Positions 1-8,140 of a DNA stretch of 64,000 nt are shown piece after piece. Location: contig DASQMC010000013.1 of NCBI GenBank assembly GCA_035645695.1, positions 1 to 64,000 on the forward strand. Direction: 5' to 3'. The notes under the pieces are model-generated. The model searched no databases. It was not told the origin of the DNA and saw nothing but the letters and a program-made list of their open reading frames with translations. The stretch's first letter is position 1, and every line of letters starts with the position of its first letter. Position numbers and translations under genes: made by a program. This DNA is from JAIVJZ01 sp035645695 (lineage in GTDB: Bacteria > Acidobacteriota > Blastocatellia > Pyrinomonadales > Pyrinomonadaceae).

Positions 1-633
1 TACCAACTCGACATCATGATCGGGCAGGGCACGGCCGCGCGCTCGATCAAACTGGACTTGCCGAAGTTCACTTTAGTCGGGGCGACGACGCGCGCCGGTC
101 TCATCACCGCTCCCTTGCGCGGTCGCTTCGGCATCGTCTTCCACCTCGATTTTTATTCGCAGAAAGACCTGGAGATCATCGTCCACCGCTCGGCGGAAAT
201 TCTGAACGTGGAGATCGAAGCGACGGGCGCGAAAGAGATCGCGCGGCGCGCGCGCGGCACACCGCGCATCGCCAACCGCCTGCTCCGGCGCGTGCGCGAC
301 TACGCGCAGGTACTCGGCGACGGGCGCATCACGCAGGCGCTCTCGAAGCGCGCGCTCGACGAGATGGAAGTTGACAAGTTCGGGCTTGACGAAGTTGACC
401 GCAAGATTTTGACGGCGATCATAGAGAAGTTCGACGGCGGGCCGGTCGGCATCGGCACGATTGCCGCCTCGATCAGCGAGGAGCGCGAGTCTATCGAAGA
501 GATCATCGAGCCTTACCTGATCCAGATCGGCTTCCTGAATCGCACGCCGCGCGGACGCGTCGCCACGCCCGCCGCCTACAAACATCTCGGCCTTACGCCG
601 CCGAAGGCGCAGCAGGATTTACTGGCGAGTTGA
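1..633 (+). CDS. ruvB: Holliday junction branch migration helicase RuvB (3' part)
   Basis: The reading frame is open from the first base, so the gene starts before the window; 210 residues are visible. RuvB is the hexameric AAA+ motor that drives branch migration with RuvA during recombinational repair. The visible part begins in the ATPase domain (DIMIGQG, then GATTRAGLITAPLRGRFG, the sensor and arginine-finger region) and continues through the lid (GTPRIANRLLRRVRDYA) to the C-terminal winged-helix domain (GGPVGIGTIAASISEE and FLNRTPRGRVATPAAY). All of these are diagnostic of RuvB. The stop lies 46 bases before the next gene on the same strand. Nothing looks broken; only the 5' end is cut by the window. 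Confidence 0.97.
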   Translation, partial: YQLDIMIGQGTAARSIKLDLPKFTLVGATTRAGLITAPLRGRFGIVFHLDFYSQKDLEIIVHRSAEILNVEIEATGAKEIARRARGTPRIANRLLRRVRDYAQVLGDGRITQALSKRALDEMEVDKFGLDEVDRKILTAIIEKFDGGPVGIGTIAASISEERESIEEIIEPYLIQIGFLNRTPRGRVATPAAYKHLGLTPPKAQQDLLAS

Positions 634-679
634 ACTTGATTGGAACATCAAACAGCTAACCTACAGGGGGAACAAGAAA

Positions 680-922
680 GTGACTGACAAGCAAACGCAG
701 GAACAGGCGAACGAGAGCAACACCATCAAGAACCCGGAAGATTGGACGACGGGCGACGAGCCGATGACCGGCGCGCAGCGTTCGTATCTGAAGACGCTTT
801 CGGAAGAGGCCAAAACGGAGTTTGACGAAAACCTGACGAAGGCCGAAGCGTCGAAGCGCATAGACGAGTTGCAGCAGAAGACGGGGCGCGGGCTGGATCA
901 GCAGAAGTCGCAGTCGGCCTAA
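680..922 (+). CDS. DUF3072 domain protein, 80 aa
   Basis: A small, highly charged soluble protein. The core TGDEPMTGAQRSYLKTLSEE followed by LTKAEASKRIDELQ matches the DUF3072 family, whose function is unknown and which is often a short stand-alone protein. I start it at the GTG at 680; the purine-rich CAGGGGG at 664-670 lies about nine bases upstream as a possible ribosome binding site. No signal peptide or membrane segment is seen. It follows ruvB on the same strand but is probably independent. A long hairpin with a T-run follows at 992-1063. Confidence 0.85.
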   Translation: MTDKQTQEQANESNTIKNPEDWTTGDEPMTGAQRSYLKTLSEEAKTEFDENLTKAEASKRIDELQQKTGRGLDQQKSQSA

Positions 923-991
923 TAGTCAGGCGTCGCGATTAATAGAGTTACTTCGAGATTCGGCCGGGCGGTTTCGTCAGGCCGGAGGTAA

Positions 992-1063
992 CGCCGGGGA
1001 GCACATCGGTTGGAGGGCGGATCGGGAGCCACTCTTTGACCGCGCGGCTCCCCGGCGTTTTTT
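992..1063 (+). terminator. Rho-independent-type terminator after the DUF3072 gene
   Basis: CGCCGGGGAGC (992-1002) and its exact reverse complement GCTCCCCGGCG (1047-1057) are followed by six T (1058-1063). The 44-base loop is long. A second, mutually exclusive hairpin (GGGAGCC 1024-1030 with GGCTCCC 1046-1052) is possible. The T-run fits plus-strand termination; pdxJ converges from the other side. Confidence 0.6.
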
Positions 1064-1086
1064 CGTGCGCCGAAACTTCCGGCGCG

Positions 1087-1836
1087 CTATTTCCTGCCGA
1101 TCTCCGCGCGCATCTCAGAGACGGCGCGCTCAAGACCGACGAGGACGGCGCGCGAGATGATGTTGTGGCCGACGTTGAACTCCGTGATCTCCTGTATGCG
1201 TGCGACGGCGGCGATGTTGCGATAGGTGAGGCCGTGCCCGGCGGCAACGCGAAGGCCGTACTGCGCGGCGAGGGTGGCGGCTTCGTGGAGGCGTTGCAGT
1301 TCGTGTGCGGCGCGCGCCGCGCCTTCGCCGTGGAAGCCGCGCGCGCCGAGCGTGGCTTCCGAATAGAGCGCGGTCGAGAGTTCCACTTGCTGCGCGCCCG
1401 CCTCGTGCGCGGCCGTGATCTGTTCGGCGTCCGGGTCCAGGAAGATGCTGGCGAAGAGGCCGCCTTCGCGCAAGTGATCGATTGCGCCGCGCACCCCGTC
1501 GAATTGGGAGCGCACGTCGAGGCCGCCCTCGGTCGTGATCTCGTTGGGGGTTTCGGGCACGAGCGTCACGGCGTCCGGGCGCGAGTCGAGGGCGATGTCG
1601 ATCATCTCGTCGGAGGCGTTCATCTCGACGTTGAGATAAGTCGTGACGCTCTGGCGAAGCGTGTAGAGGTCTGCGTCCTGAATGTGGCGGCGGTCGCCGC
1701 GCAGGTGGATGGTGATGCCGTCCGCCCCCGCCCCTTCGCAGAGCATGGCCGCCGCGACGAGGCTCGGTTCGGGCGCGCGCCGCGCCTGCCTGACGGTCGC
1801 CACGTGGTCGATGTTGACGTTGAGTCTCGCTGTCAT
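1087..1836 (-). CDS. pdxJ: Pyridoxine 5'-phosphate synthase PdxJ
   Basis: PdxJ condenses 1-deoxyxylulose 5-phosphate with 3-amino-2-oxopropyl phosphate to give pyridoxine 5'-phosphate, the last ring-forming step of the DXP-dependent vitamin B6 route. The 249 residues match the family's usual length (about 240). The N-terminus LNVNIDHVATVRQARR, then HLRGDRRHIQD, LNVEMNAS, and the late GHGLTYRNIAA and EFNVGHNIISRAV are the signature blocks of this TIM barrel. The ATG at 1836 has GGGAGG six bases upstream. It lies 39 bases after a glycosyltransferase gene on the same strand, so the two are probably co-transcribed. The link looks positional rather than functional. Confidence 0.96.
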   Translation of the reverse strand: MTARLNVNIDHVATVRQARRAPEPSLVAAAMLCEGAGADGITIHLRGDRRHIQDADLYTLRQSVTTYLNVEMNASDEMIDIALDSRPDAVTLVPETPNEITTEGGLDVRSQFDGVRGAIDHLREGGLFASIFLDPDAEQITAAHEAGAQQVELSTALYSEATLGARGFHGEGAARAAHELQRLHEAATLAAQYGLRVAAGHGLTYRNIAAVARIQEITEFNVGHNIISRAVLVGLERAVSEMRAEIGRK

Positions 1837-1875
1837 TTGACGCCTCCCGTTAAAGACTTGTCCCGGTCTAACCTG

Positions 1876-2733
1876 TCAAATACGGCGCGCCGCGCTGGCG
1901 AGTTCGGGCGAAACGTCGCTCTCGGGCGCGTCGTCTTCGTCGAAGATGGGCGCGCGCGCCTGCGGGTTTTCGGTGAGGACGCGCACGGCTTCGATGGCGC
2001 GGTCGTAGCTGCCGCGTCCGGCTTCGCGGCGCAGTTCGCGCAGTTCGAGGAAGCCGTCGAGGCCGTTCATAAAACTCACCTTGCTGCCCGCGACATCGTT
2101 CCAGCGCACGGCGCGCTCGTCCAGACGCAAGCCCGCCAGATGCGCGACGTAGAGCAATTCCACGTCAAAGCCGAAGCGGTCGATCCGCGCGGCTTCGATG
2201 ATGGGGCGGCACACGTCCAGGCGAAAGGCTTTGAAGCCGCATTGCGTGTCCCAGAACGGCAGCCCCGTCGCGAGGCGCATCACGAGGTTGAAGACGCGCC
2301 CGCTCTGTTCGCGCCGCCACGGCTGGTGTACGCCGATGAGACTGCGATCAAGCGCGCGCGAGCCGAAGACGAGATCGTATTCGCCGGCGCGAATCGGCGC
2401 GACGAGTTTCGGCGTCTCCGTCAGCGGTGTGGAGAGGTCGGCGTCGGAAAAAAGCGCGATGGGCGCGCGCGCGGCGAGCAATCCGGCGCGCACGGCGTGG
2501 CCTTTGCCGCGATTGGCCGGGATGCGTATGACGCGACTACCGACGCGCCCCGAGAAGTTCTCGAAACTCTCCGCGGCGACCTCGGCCGTAGCGTCCGCCG
2601 AGCCGTCGTCAACGACGATCACTTCGCTCTCGGACGCCTGAGCGTTCAGGTACTCGAAAGCCGTCTGCAAGGTTCTTCCCAGACGCGCCGCCTCGTTGTA
2701 GGCCGGAATGACGAGTGAAAGATTCAGCGACAT
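1876..2733 (-). CDS. Family 2 glycosyltransferase (dolichyl/polyprenyl-phosphate sugar transferase-like)
   Basis: A 285-residue GT-A glycosyltransferase. It opens with LSLVIPAYNEAARLGRTL, followed by VIVVDDGSADATAE (nucleotide-sugar binding), a GKGHAVRAGL block, ALFSDADLSTP (the metal-binding DxD-like motif), and WDTQCGFKAFR. This order is that of dolichyl-phosphate glucosyl/mannosyl-transferases, so polyprenyl phosphate is the likely acceptor, but the sugar cannot be read from sequence. No C-terminal membrane helices are visible, so it is probably peripheral. The ATG at 2733 is preceded by CAGGGGG; an upstream in-frame extension to 2826 is possible but lacks such a site. It precedes pdxJ in the same transcript. 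Confidence 0.88.
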   Translation of the reverse strand: MSLNLSLVIPAYNEAARLGRTLQTAFEYLNAQASESEVIVVDDGSADATAEVAAESFENFSGRVGSRVIRIPANRGKGHAVRAGLLAARAPIALFSDADLSTPLTETPKLVAPIRAGEYDLVFGSRALDRSLIGVHQPWRREQSGRVFNLVMRLATGLPFWDTQCGFKAFRLDVCRPIIEAARIDRFGFDVELLYVAHLAGLRLDERAVRWNDVAGSKVSFMNGLDGFLELRELRREAGRGSYDRAIEAVRVLTENPQARAPIFDEDDAPESDVSPELASAARRI

Positions 2734-2951
2734 GAAACCCCCTGAAATTTTGACGGGTGACATGTGACGAGCGGCAGCAGCGAAACGGAAACAAGTCCGC
2801 CCGCATCGTCGCTTGCCAATCGTCATGCGTCGCTTCTTTTATAGCACACGGTCTTTGGCGCGTGCGCGGTTTCGGCGGTGCGCGCGCCGCTGTGTTAAAA
2901 TTGCGGCGGGTCAATAGCGTTGATTAACGGAAAAGAATTCGGGCGCAAGTT

Positions 2952-4676
2952 ATGAAGAAGAGGTTGGGTCTCATCGTCGCAGCTCTGGTGGTCGCCGCGG
3001 CGGCCGTCGCGGGCGGCATCGCGGCGCGCCGCGCCGAGCAGCGCATCACGACGGGCACGAGCGCCGATGCCGACGCCATCATCGAGCACGACTACAGGGA
3101 AGTTCTCTCGCTTATCGCGAACGAGTACGCCGACGAAATCGATTACGAGAAAGCCAATCAGGCCGCCATTCAGGGCATGCTCTCGACGCTCGACCCGCAT
3201 TCGACTTTTTTCACGCGCGCCGACTATGACAAACTCAAACAGGATCACGATTCGGAATTCTTCGGTATCGGCGTGACCATTCTGCGCCACCGCGACGGCG
3301 TCTACGTGCAGTCGCCCGTGGCGAACACGCCCGCCGCGCGCGCTGGACTGCGCTACGGCGACCGCATCGTTGAAGTTGACGGCAAGGACGCGCGCGAGTG
3401 GACGAGCGAACAGGTCTCGAAGGCCGTGCGCGGCGAGCGCGGCGAACCCGTCACGATTAAAGTTGAACGCGCGGGCGCGAACGCGCCTTTCTACTTCACC
3501 ATCGTTCGCGACGCCGTTTCGCAGCCGTCGGTTCGCACGGCCTACATGATTCGTCCCGGCACGGGCTACGTCGCGCTGACGGGCGGATTCACCAGCACGA
3601 CGAGCGACGAACTGGAACAAGCCGTCAAGCGGCTCAAGGACGAAGGCTTGCGCCAACTCGTCCTCGATCTGCGCAACAACACCGGCGGGCTGCTCAAAGA
3701 GTCAATCGACGTGGCGAGCCAATTCCTGCCGCGCGGTCAGACCATCGTGAGCGTGCGCGGGCGCGGCGAGTATGCCACGCCGCAAACGTTCGAGAACACG
3801 GCCTACGACCCTGAAGATTTCCCGCTCGTCGTCTTGGTCAACCGCAACTCCGCCTCGGCTTCCGAGATCGTCGCGGGCGCGATTCAGGATTACGGGCGCG
3901 GCTACCTGGTCGGCGAGACGACCTTCGGCAAGGGACTGGTGCAACGCGTCTTCTCGCTCGACTACGGCACCGGCCTGACGCTCACCACGCAAAAATATTA
4001 CACGCCCTACGGCCGCTCGATTCAACGCGACTACTCAAACGGCTCGCTCTACGATTACTACGTCCGCCACGACGCCGCCGACGAACCGCGCCCGAGCACC
4101 CCGCAGACGCCGAGCCTCCCCGCCACGCCCGGCACGCACACGACGCTGCCCGAGCCGACACCGACGCCCGTGCCGCAACCGCCGACCGGCCCCGCCGTGC
4201 GCACCGCCGCCGGTCGCGTCTTCTACGGCGGCGGCGGCATCACGCCCGACATCGAAGTGAAACCGCTCGACGTGAGTGCCCCGACGCGCGGACGCATCTT
4301 CGAGGCGGCCTTCCAGTTCACGCGCCAACTCGTCGCCGGACAAATTCCCGGCCTCGAAAGTTACCGCGTAGATAAAACCCTCTACGGCCAGTTCCCCCGC
4401 CCGACCGACTACCCCGTGGGCGAGCGCGTCCTGGAAGCCTTCCGCGCGCACGTCCGCCGCGACGCCGAATCCAATCTGACGAACGCGCAAATCGACGCCG
4501 ACCTCGACTACGTGCGCCTGCGCATCCGCGAAGAGATCGTGACCGCCGCCTACGGCAACGAAGCCTCCATCCGCGCCCTCCTCGACAGCGACCCGCAACT
4601 CCTGCGCGCCCTCGAAGTCTTCCCCGACGCCAAACGCCTCGCCGAGACGGTGCGCAACGGCGCGTCGCAAAGCTAG
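2952..4676 (+). CDS. S41 family carboxyl-terminal processing protease (CtpA/Prc-like)
   Basis: A 574-residue periplasmic serine protease. An N-terminal signal/anchor (MKKRLGLIVAALVVAAAAVA) is followed by the S41 cap (LSTLDPHSTFF), a PDZ domain (about residues 100-190; GIGVTI, PAARAGLRYGDRI), and the protease core: GYVALTGGF, VLDLRNNTGGLL, and the Ser/Lys dyad region NSASASEIVAGA then GETTFGKGLVQ. A Pro/Thr-rich segment near residues 375-415 interrupts the region before the C-terminal helices. The family trims the C-termini of envelope proteins; the substrate here is unknown. The gene diverges from the glycosyltransferase across a 218-base spacer and has no obvious partner. Confidence 0.93.
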   Translation: MKKRLGLIVAALVVAAAAVAGGIAARRAEQRITTGTSADADAIIEHDYREVLSLIANEYADEIDYEKANQAAIQGMLSTLDPHSTFFTRADYDKLKQDHDSEFFGIGVTILRHRDGVYVQSPVANTPAARAGLRYGDRIVEVDGKDAREWTSEQVSKAVRGERGEPVTIKVERAGANAPFYFTIVRDAVSQPSVRTAYMIRPGTGYVALTGGFTSTTSDELEQAVKRLKDEGLRQLVLDLRNNTGGLLKESIDVASQFLPRGQTIVSVRGRGEYATPQTFENTAYDPEDFPLVVLVNRNSASASEIVAGAIQDYGRGYLVGETTFGKGLVQRVFSLDYGTGLTLTTQKYYTPYGRSIQRDYSNGSLYDYYVRHDAADEPRPSTPQTPSLPATPGTHTTLPEPTPTPVPQPPTGPAVRTAAGRVFYGGGGITPDIEVKPLDVSAPTRGRIFEAAFQFTRQLVAGQIPGLESYRVDKTLYGQFPRPTDYPVGERVLEAFRAHVRRDAESNLTNAQIDADLDYVRLRIREEIVTAAYGNEASIRALLDSDPQLLRALEVFPDAKRLAETVRNGASQS

Positions 4677-4732
4677 TCAGGGCGAAGCTACAGGACTCAA
4701 TCCCTCAACTCTCATTGAATAAGGAGAGCGCG

Positions 4733-4948
4733 ATGATCACCAAAGAGACGATTAAATCCGAGATCGAGAAAGTGCCGGAGGAGCGGCTTGACGAACTGTT
4801 CCGCGTGGTGCGGACTTTCACCACTGTCAGACCCGCAAGCGACGGGCAGAGTTTCCTCGCCAAGTTGAAGAAAATCCGGATCGACGCTCCGGCGGATTTT
4901 TCAGCCAACCTTGATCAGTATTTGAACGGAGAAAAGAGCATTGACTGA
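4733..4948 (+). CDS. Small protein, likely antitoxin partner of the PIN protein
   Basis: 71 residues, hydrophilic, with a helical N-terminus (ITKETIKSEIEKVPEERLDE) that is common in bacterial antitoxins and DUF2281-like proteins paired with PIN toxins. No clear DNA-binding fold is recognised. The ATG at 4733 is chosen because AAGGAGAG lies seven bases upstream; a TTG 18 bases earlier is less likely. Its stop overlaps the start of the PIN gene by eight bases, the usual arrangement of a toxin-antitoxin pair with translational coupling. The antitoxin role is inferred from that arrangement. Confidence 0.7.
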   Translation: MITKETIKSEIEKVPEERLDELFRVVRTFTTVRPASDGQSFLAKLKKIRIDAPADFSANLDQYLNGEKSID

Positions 4949-5339
4949 AGTTTTCGTGGACACTTCTTTCGTCATCGCTCTGGTAAATCATAAAGACCAG
5001 TTTCACGCGCAGGCGGCAGCGATGGCAGACCTTTATGACGGGCGCGAATTAGTTACCACGGAGGCCGTCCTGTTGGAAATCGGCAACGGGCTTGCCCGAA
5101 ATTTCAAAGCCGAAGCGATTGAGATCATCGAAAACTTCATCTCAGCCGATGAGGTGCGAATCGTCCCTTTAGATGCTGAATTGTTTCAGAAATCTCTCAT
5201 CCTCTATAAGTCACATCAGGATAAGGCATGGGGGCTGGTTGACTGCTCGTCGTTTATCGTCATGCGAGAACTGGGTATCGTTGATGTGCTGACAGTTGAT
5301 CATGATTTCAAGCAGGCGGGTTTCAACATGCTGGCCTGA
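4941..5339 (+). CDS. PIN-domain protein, VapC-like toxin
   Basis: 132 residues forming a single PIN domain, the fold of VapC ribonucleases. It begins EVFVDTSFVIALVNHKDQFH (first catalytic Asp), carries TTEAVLLEIGNGLAR (acidic Glu), and ends with WGLVDCSSFIVMRE and VLTVDHDFKQAGF (the last acidic positions). The set of acidic residues appears complete, so an active nuclease is likely. The start is a TTG at 4941 lying inside the end of the antitoxin-like gene. VapC toxins cleave tRNA or rRNA; the target here is unknown. Base composition is less GC-rich than its neighbours, which suits an acquired module. Confidence 0.87.
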   Translation: MTEVFVDTSFVIALVNHKDQFHAQAAAMADLYDGRELVTTEAVLLEIGNGLARNFKAEAIEIIENFISADEVRIVPLDAELFQKSLILYKSHQDKAWGLVDCSSFIVMRELGIVDVLTVDHDFKQAGFNMLA

Positions 5340-5466
5340 AGCTCACTCTCAGGCGATACTTTTCTCTCAGCGCCGCTCATCTCTCCTTACCTATCCTTGC
5401 GGTGTAGATTCAATCCTTATAATTCTCACGGGGTTTCAATCCAAGCGGCGAGACACATCGAAAATT

Positions 5467-6642
5467 TTAGTCCACCGCGCGCGCGATGACGCATTTCAGG
5501 TAGAGCGTTTCGGGGACGCCGACCAGGACGGGATGGTCGCTGGCCTGTATGCGTTTCTCGACGATCTGCAGGCGGCGGCGCGCGTCCGATGCGGCCTCCG
5601 CGATAACTTCGTGGAATTGCGGCTCGGTCATGTGATAGGAACAGGTGCAGGTGATGAGCGTGCCGCCGGGGTTGAGGAGTTTGAGGGCGCGCAGGTTGAT
5701 CTCTTTGTAGCCGCGCGCGGCGGCGCGAACGCTGGCGCGATTTTTGGCGAAGGCGGGCGGGTCGAGGACGATGGTGTCGAATCGTTCTCCGGCGTCCTGC
5801 ATCTCGCGCAGGGCGTCGAAGACGTTGGCCTCTCGAAACTCTACGTTCGAGAGGTTGTTCAAAGCGGCGTTGCGGCGCGAGGCGGCGACCGCGTCCGCGG
5901 AGATGTCGAGGCCGATGACGCTCTCGCATGTGTGCGCCATGTGGAGCGCGAACGCGCCGTTGAAGGTGAAGCAATCGAGTGCGCGCCCGCGTGCGAGGCG
6001 GCGCGCGGCGAGGTGGTTCTCGCGCTGGTCTAGGAACGCGCCGGTCTTCTGCCCGCCGAGCGGCGCGATGCGGAAACGCGTGCCGTGCTGCACGACTTCC
6101 ATCTCCTCGGGCGCATCGCCGTAGACGACGCCCGCTTCGAGCGGCAAGCCTTCGAGCGCGCGCACGCGCACGTCGTTGCGTTCGATGACGGCGCGCGGCG
6201 CAAGCAGTTCGACGAGCAGTTCGACGAGCGTGCTCTTAATCGCGTCCGTGCCCTGCGAGAGCGTCTGCAGGACGAGCACGTCCGAGTAGCGATCAACGAT
6301 GAGCGATGGCAGCGCGTCGCCTTCGGCATAGACGAGGCGAAAGGCGTCCGCGTCGCGTTCGAGTCCGGCGCGGCGTGCGATTGCGTCGCGGAGGCGTTTG
6401 CGCCACCAGTCGCGGTCAATCGCTTCTTCGCACCACGTCAGCAGGCGCAAGGCGATTTGCGAGCGGTCGCTGTAGAGTGCGCCGCCGACGAAGCGCCCGC
6501 GCTCGTCGCGGACGTGGACGGCCGAGCCCGCCGCCACGGCGCCGTCCGCGCCGTCGAGCAGATCGCTGCGATAAATCCAGAGATGACCGGCGCGGGCGCG
6601 CTCCGCGCCCTTGCGCGAGACGGTGACGGTTGTTGTTTTCAT
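5467..6642 (-). CDS. Class I rRNA methyltransferase with PUA domain, RlmI/RlmK-like
   Basis: 391 residues. An N-terminal PUA domain (about 1-75; VSRKGAERARAGHLWIYRSD) is followed by the EEHEEE-like middle domain and a SAM-dependent methyltransferase domain. The latter contains LDCFTFNGAFALHMA, GLDISADAVAASRRN and the catalytic-site motif DTIVLDPPAFAK. This is the layout of RlmI-type 23S rRNA m5C methyltransferases. I place the start at the ATG at 6642, where the PUA domain begins; the longer frame to 6705 adds sequence unlike the family. It stands alone between the VapBC-like pair and the selenoprotein locus. Confidence 0.9.
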   Translation of the reverse strand: MKTTTVTVSRKGAERARAGHLWIYRSDLLDGADGAVAAGSAVHVRDERGRFVGGALYSDRSQIALRLLTWCEEAIDRDWWRKRLRDAIARRAGLERDADAFRLVYAEGDALPSLIVDRYSDVLVLQTLSQGTDAIKSTLVELLVELLAPRAVIERNDVRVRALEGLPLEAGVVYGDAPEEMEVVQHGTRFRIAPLGGQKTGAFLDQRENHLAARRLARGRALDCFTFNGAFALHMAHTCESVIGLDISADAVAASRRNAALNNLSNVEFREANVFDALREMQDAGERFDTIVLDPPAFAKNRASVRAAARGYKEINLRALKLLNPGGTLITCTCSYHMTEPQFHEVIAEAASDARRRLQIVEKRIQASDHPVLVGVPETLYLKCVIARAVD

Positions 6643-6838
6643 GGTCGTTGAACCCGTCTTGACTTTGCCTTTTCCGCCCCCGTTTGTAAAGCACGCCCCC
6701 GCCACATCGAAGTGACAAAATCAGAAGGCGCGCCTGCTTGAACGAGGCGGCTTTTGCATGTAGTCTAATCGCGCAGATTGTACAGCACGGCGACAATTTA
6801 GTTTTTCAGCAGACTCTAAAGGGAGGGTTATTTTCAAG

Positions 6839-7303
6839 ATGCCTGAAGTAGGAGATTTAGCCCCGGATTTTGAGCTTGGTTCGAGCCTCGAAAAAGGCAA
6901 GAAGGTGAAGCTCTCGGATTTCCGCGGCCAGAACAGTGTCGTAATCGCGTTTTACCCGCTTGCGTGGACGCCCGTCTGAACGGCGCAGATGCCGGCCTAT
7001 GAAGCAGACCTCGAACGCTTCAAAGGCTACGATGCCCAGGTTCTGGGCATTTCAGTTGACAGCGTCCCGTGTAACACCGCCTGGGCGAAATCGCTCGGCG
7101 GACTGTCCTATGATTTGTTGAGCGACTTTGAGCCGAAGGGCGAAGTGGCGCGCGCATTCGGCGCATACCGCGCGGCGGACGGCATATCCGAACGCGCCAT
7201 CTTCATCGTGGATAAAGAAGGCAAGATCGCCTACAAAGACATTCACGACATCGCGGATCAACCGGACAACGAAGACTTGTTCGAAGTGCTGCGCAACCTG
7301 TAA
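6839..7303 (+). CDS. Selenocysteine-containing peroxiredoxin (in-frame TGA = Sec47)
   Basis: Read through the TGA at 6977-6979, the frame gives a complete 154-residue AhpC/TSA (Bcp/AhpE-like) peroxiredoxin. It starts VGDLAPDFEL, has LSDFRGQNSVVIAFYPLAW, then TPV-Sec-TAQ, and continues through VLGISVDSVP to AIFIVDKEGKIAYKD. The peroxidatic motif is PxxxTxx(C/Sec): Pro40, Thr44 and the TGA at codon 47 fall exactly on it. The protein on both sides of the TGA is intact and in one frame. The family reduces hydroperoxides with this residue, and Sec at the position is known from PrxU-type proteins. A standard gene caller would report only the fragment after the TGA. A candidate SECIS hairpin lies at 7000-7022. 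Next downstream is a second TGA-containing gene. Confidence 0.9.
7000..7022 (+). promoter_or_regulatory. Candidate bacterial SECIS hairpin of the peroxiredoxin
   Basis: TGAAGC (7000-7005) pairs perfectly with GCTTCA (7017-7022) around an 11-base loop whose second base is G. The loop starts 26 bases after the Sec TGA. This is within the distance and loop limits generally used for bacterial SECIS elements, but the hairpin is only six pairs and could be chance. Confidence 0.4.
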
Positions 7304-7312
7304 CAGGTAGAG

Positions 7313-7395
7313 GTCGGAGGCCGGAAGTTAGTTTCGGAAGTCAGTTAAAGACAAAAACTGATTTCCACCAACCTCCGGCCTCTCGCCTCCGCCCT
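7313..7395. repeat. Word-built inverted repeat between the two selenoprotein genes
   Basis: Left arm with GGTCGGAGGCCGGAAG and GGAAGTCAGTT; right arm AACTGATTTCC then CCTCCGGCCTCTCGCCTCC, which is an imperfect reverse complement. It is built of roughly seven-base words like the other intergenic repeats in this window. It could form a long hairpin in the transcript. Confidence 0.65.
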
Positions 7396-7405
7396 CTTAT
7401 AAATC

Positions 7406-8137
7406 ATGACTACGCTGGCAAGAAAATGCGTCCCCTTCACGCCCTTTGAACGCGAACTGGCAAAGAGCAACATCGCCATCGTGACGGCGGCGGGCGTTCA
7501 CCTGCGCGCGCAGGAGCCTTTCAACATCGCCGACGAGATGGGCGACCTCGGCTTTCGCATCATCCCGCCCGACGCCGACACCGCGCAACTGATGGTGACG
7601 CACCATCACTACGACCACACGGACGCCGACTCGGACATCAACGTCGTATTCCCGCTCGACCTGCTGCGCGAACTCGAAGCCGACAAAGTGATCGGCGGAC
7701 TCGCCCGCAAGCACGTCGGCTACATGGGCTACACCATGCAACTCAAGGCGATGTACGAAGGAACCGCGCCCGAGATCGCCAACGAGATAGATAAAGGCAG
7801 CCGCGCCGATGCCGTGATCCTGACGGGCGGTTGACCGAACGTCTGTCACCGCACGGTCGTGGCGGTTCAACGCGAAATCGAAATGCGCGGCATCCCGACG
7901 GTCTTGATCACGGTCAGCCCGGAAGTTTCGGCGCAGATGCGCCCGCCGCGCGCTCTCTATCCGAAGGGTTTCAAAATCGGCAACAGCCTCGGGCGACCGG
8001 GCATGCGCGCGCTCCAGCGGCAGGTGCTCACGGACGCGCTGCTCCTGCTCTCCGAGAACACGCGCCCCGGCCAGATCGTCACGCGCGAATACGCCGACTA
8101 CGGCGAGCAGTACGATCCGCAGAAGGTCAAAGGCTAA
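7406..8137 (+). CDS. GrdB-like selenoprotein of the glycine/sarcosine/betaine/proline reductase family (in-frame TGA = Sec143)
   Basis: Read through the TGA at 7832-7834, this is a 243-residue protein related to the C-terminal, Sec-bearing part of GrdB/PrdB. Before the TGA: FTPFERELAKSNIAIVTAAG, HHHYDHTDADSDINVVFP, KHVGYMGY, ADAVILTGG. After it: Pro-Asn-Val-Cys, then QREIEMRGIPTVLITVSP and FKIGNSLGRPG. The TGA falls in the GG-Sec-PNVC motif, where the family carries Sec or Cys at its redox centre. The stand-alone form differs from true glycine reductase, which needs several further subunits not present here, so its substrate is unknown. ATG at 7406. A strong SECIS-like hairpin follows the TGA. 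Confidence 0.88.
7848..7866 (+). promoter_or_regulatory. SECIS-like hairpin with GGUC apical loop
   Basis: ACCGC (7848-7852) pairs with GCGGT (7862-7866). Inside, AC pairs with GT (7853-7854 with 7859-7860), leaving a GGTC tetraloop (7855-7858) and one bulged G. The loop starts 20 bases after the Sec TGA. The GGUC loop, single bulge and distance closely mirror the E. coli fdhF SECIS, whose bulge is on the other strand. Confidence 0.7.
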
Positions 8138-8140
8138 ATA

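Noticed and set aside
1036..2718. 560-codon open frame on the plus strand opposite pdxJ and the glycosyltransferase
   Set aside because: The minus-strand genes have full family motifs; in high-GC DNA the antisense frame stays open by codon bias. Its composition (Arg/Val/Ala/Asp-rich, no motifs) is that of a shadow.
1876..2733. Glycosyltransferase as BshA of the bacillithiol pathway
   Set aside because: Its motifs are those of a GT-A family 2 enzyme, whereas BshA is a GT-B family 4 enzyme.
6977..7834. The two in-frame TGA codons as pseudogene stops or sequencing errors
   Set aside because: Both are at catalytic Cys/Sec positions, the frames are otherwise intact, and at least one has a good SECIS-like hairpin, so recoding explains both.
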